Origin: Ruminococcaceae bacterium UBA1865
GTDB lineage: Bacteria > Bacillota > Clostridia > Oscillospirales > Acutalibacteraceae
Reading direction: 5' to 3'
Assembly: GCA_002338255.1 (NCBI GenBank)
Contig: DDHX01000058.1
Coordinates: forward strand, 116,294 to 123,072
DNA: 6,779 bases
In this document: piece after piece, positions 6,298 through 6,779 of the stretch
Layout of the letters: every line of letters begins with the position of its first letter
How positions within the stretch are numbered: position 1 is the first letter of the stretch
The notes under the pieces: generated by a model
What the model saw: only the letters and a program-made list of their open reading frames with translations
What the model was told of the DNA's origin: nothing
The model's database searches: none
Made by a program: the position numbers and the translations under genes

Positions 6298-6779
6298 TCA
6301 TCCTTTGATTGCACCTATTGTTAAACCCTTTATAAAATATTTTTGAAAAAAAGGATACGCAAAAATGATTGGCCCAACACCGATAATTGCCATAGCCATG
6401 CGCACGGTTTGCTCAGGCAAAACATTCAATGCATTAGAAGCATTTTGGTTGATATTTCCCTGTGTTAGATATTGAATACTCATCAGAACTCGATTAAGAT
6501 AGAATTGAATACTGAAATTATTAGAAGTGGTAAGAAATACCATGCTATTATACCAGTCATTCCAATAGGCCAATGTACTAAACAAACCAATTGTTGCGAT
6601 TACAGGTTTGGACAAGGGTACCACAATTTGCGAAAAAATTCGTAATTCACCGGCACCATCAAGATAAGCTGCTTCTATAAGAGACTGGGGAATCGAACTT
6701 ATAAAGAACGTACGCATGATTAATACATTAAATCCACTCAACAAGAGGTTTGGTACAATCAATGCAAATATCGAATTCC
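6298..6779 (-). CDS. Carbohydrate ABC transporter permease, C-terminal part (cut by right edge)
   Basis: The last 159 residues of an inner-membrane permease of the LplC/YtcP (MalG-like, CUT1) type, which forms half of the sugar channel. The frame is open to the window edge, so the true start lies outside; a TTG at 6762 is an internal leucine codon, not a start. Visible landmarks: a membrane segment near residues 3-21 (FALIVPNLLLSGFNVLIM), the EAA loop that docks to the ATPase at residues 35-58 (EAAYLDGAGELR, then VVPLSKP), a membrane segment just after it, a YWNDWYNSMVF stretch, and a final membrane segment IIGVGPIIFAYPFFQ followed by the usual family ending KYFIKGLTIGAIKG. It directly precedes the DUF3502 binding protein, the standard permease-permease-receptor order of these operons. 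A second permease is expected beyond the edge. The ATPase is usually a shared MsmX-type protein encoded elsewhere, which is inference here. Confidence 0.94.
   Translation of the reverse strand, partial: NSIFALIVPNLLLSGFNVLIMRTFFISSIPQSLIEAAYLDGAGELRIFSQIVVPLSKPVIATIGLFSTLAYWNDWYNSMVFLTTSNNFSIQFYLNRVLMSIQYLTQGNINQNASNALNVLPEQTVRMAMAIIGVGPIIFAYPFFQKYFIKGLTIGAIKG

Noticed and set aside
6298..6762. The permease read as a complete 154-residue protein starting at TTG 6762
   Set aside because: The same frame continues upstream to the edge with permease-like hydrophobic residues, and the family is usually near 290 residues; the gene is truncated by the window.
6773..6778. An EcoRI site (GAATTC) one base from the right edge, as a possible cloning boundary
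   Set aside because: A six-base site at the edge can easily be chance, another lies at 4676-4681, and nothing else suggests an artificial junction.

Overview
The window looks like chromosome of a low-GC member of the Bacillota, probably a clostridium. The evidence is AT-rich intergenic DNA, strong GGAGG-type ribosome binding sites, a Gram-positive solute-binding lipoprotein, and carbohydrate genes of the kind common in Clostridia. I cannot name the species. Every gene I can support lies on the minus strand, so transcription runs from the right edge to the left edge.

Layout in transcription order: (1) 6779-6298, the 3' part of an LplC/YtcP-type sugar ABC permease, cut by the right edge; (2) 6240-4729, a DUF3502/LplA-type sugar-binding lipoprotein; (3) 4483-2192, a cytoplasmic GH31 alpha-glucosidase; (4) 2137-854, a compact cytoplasmic GH13 enzyme; (5) 853-415, 439 bp without a gene I can support; (6) 414-1, the start of a secreted protein I do not recognise, cut by the left edge and preceded by its own ribosome binding site and a candidate extended -10 promoter.

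Genes 1 to 4 read as one sugar-utilisation operon. The lipoprotein captures an oligosaccharide outside the cell and the permease pair imports it. The partner permease would lie beyond the right edge. No ATPase is visible, so a shared MsmX-type ATPase elsewhere is the likely energiser. The two intracellular hydrolases then break alpha-glucosidic linkages. The most probable substrate is an alpha-gluco-oligosaccharide from starch, glycogen or an isomalto-type glucan; this is inferred from the enzymes, not from the binding protein.

No clearly new system is visible. The points most worth checking are the hairpins in all three intergenic gaps of the operon (two of them bracket the binding-protein cistron), the unrecognised secreted protein, and an open frame of 73 codons directly beyond the GH13 stop. 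No RNA gene, mobile element, CRISPR array, attachment site or origin was seen.
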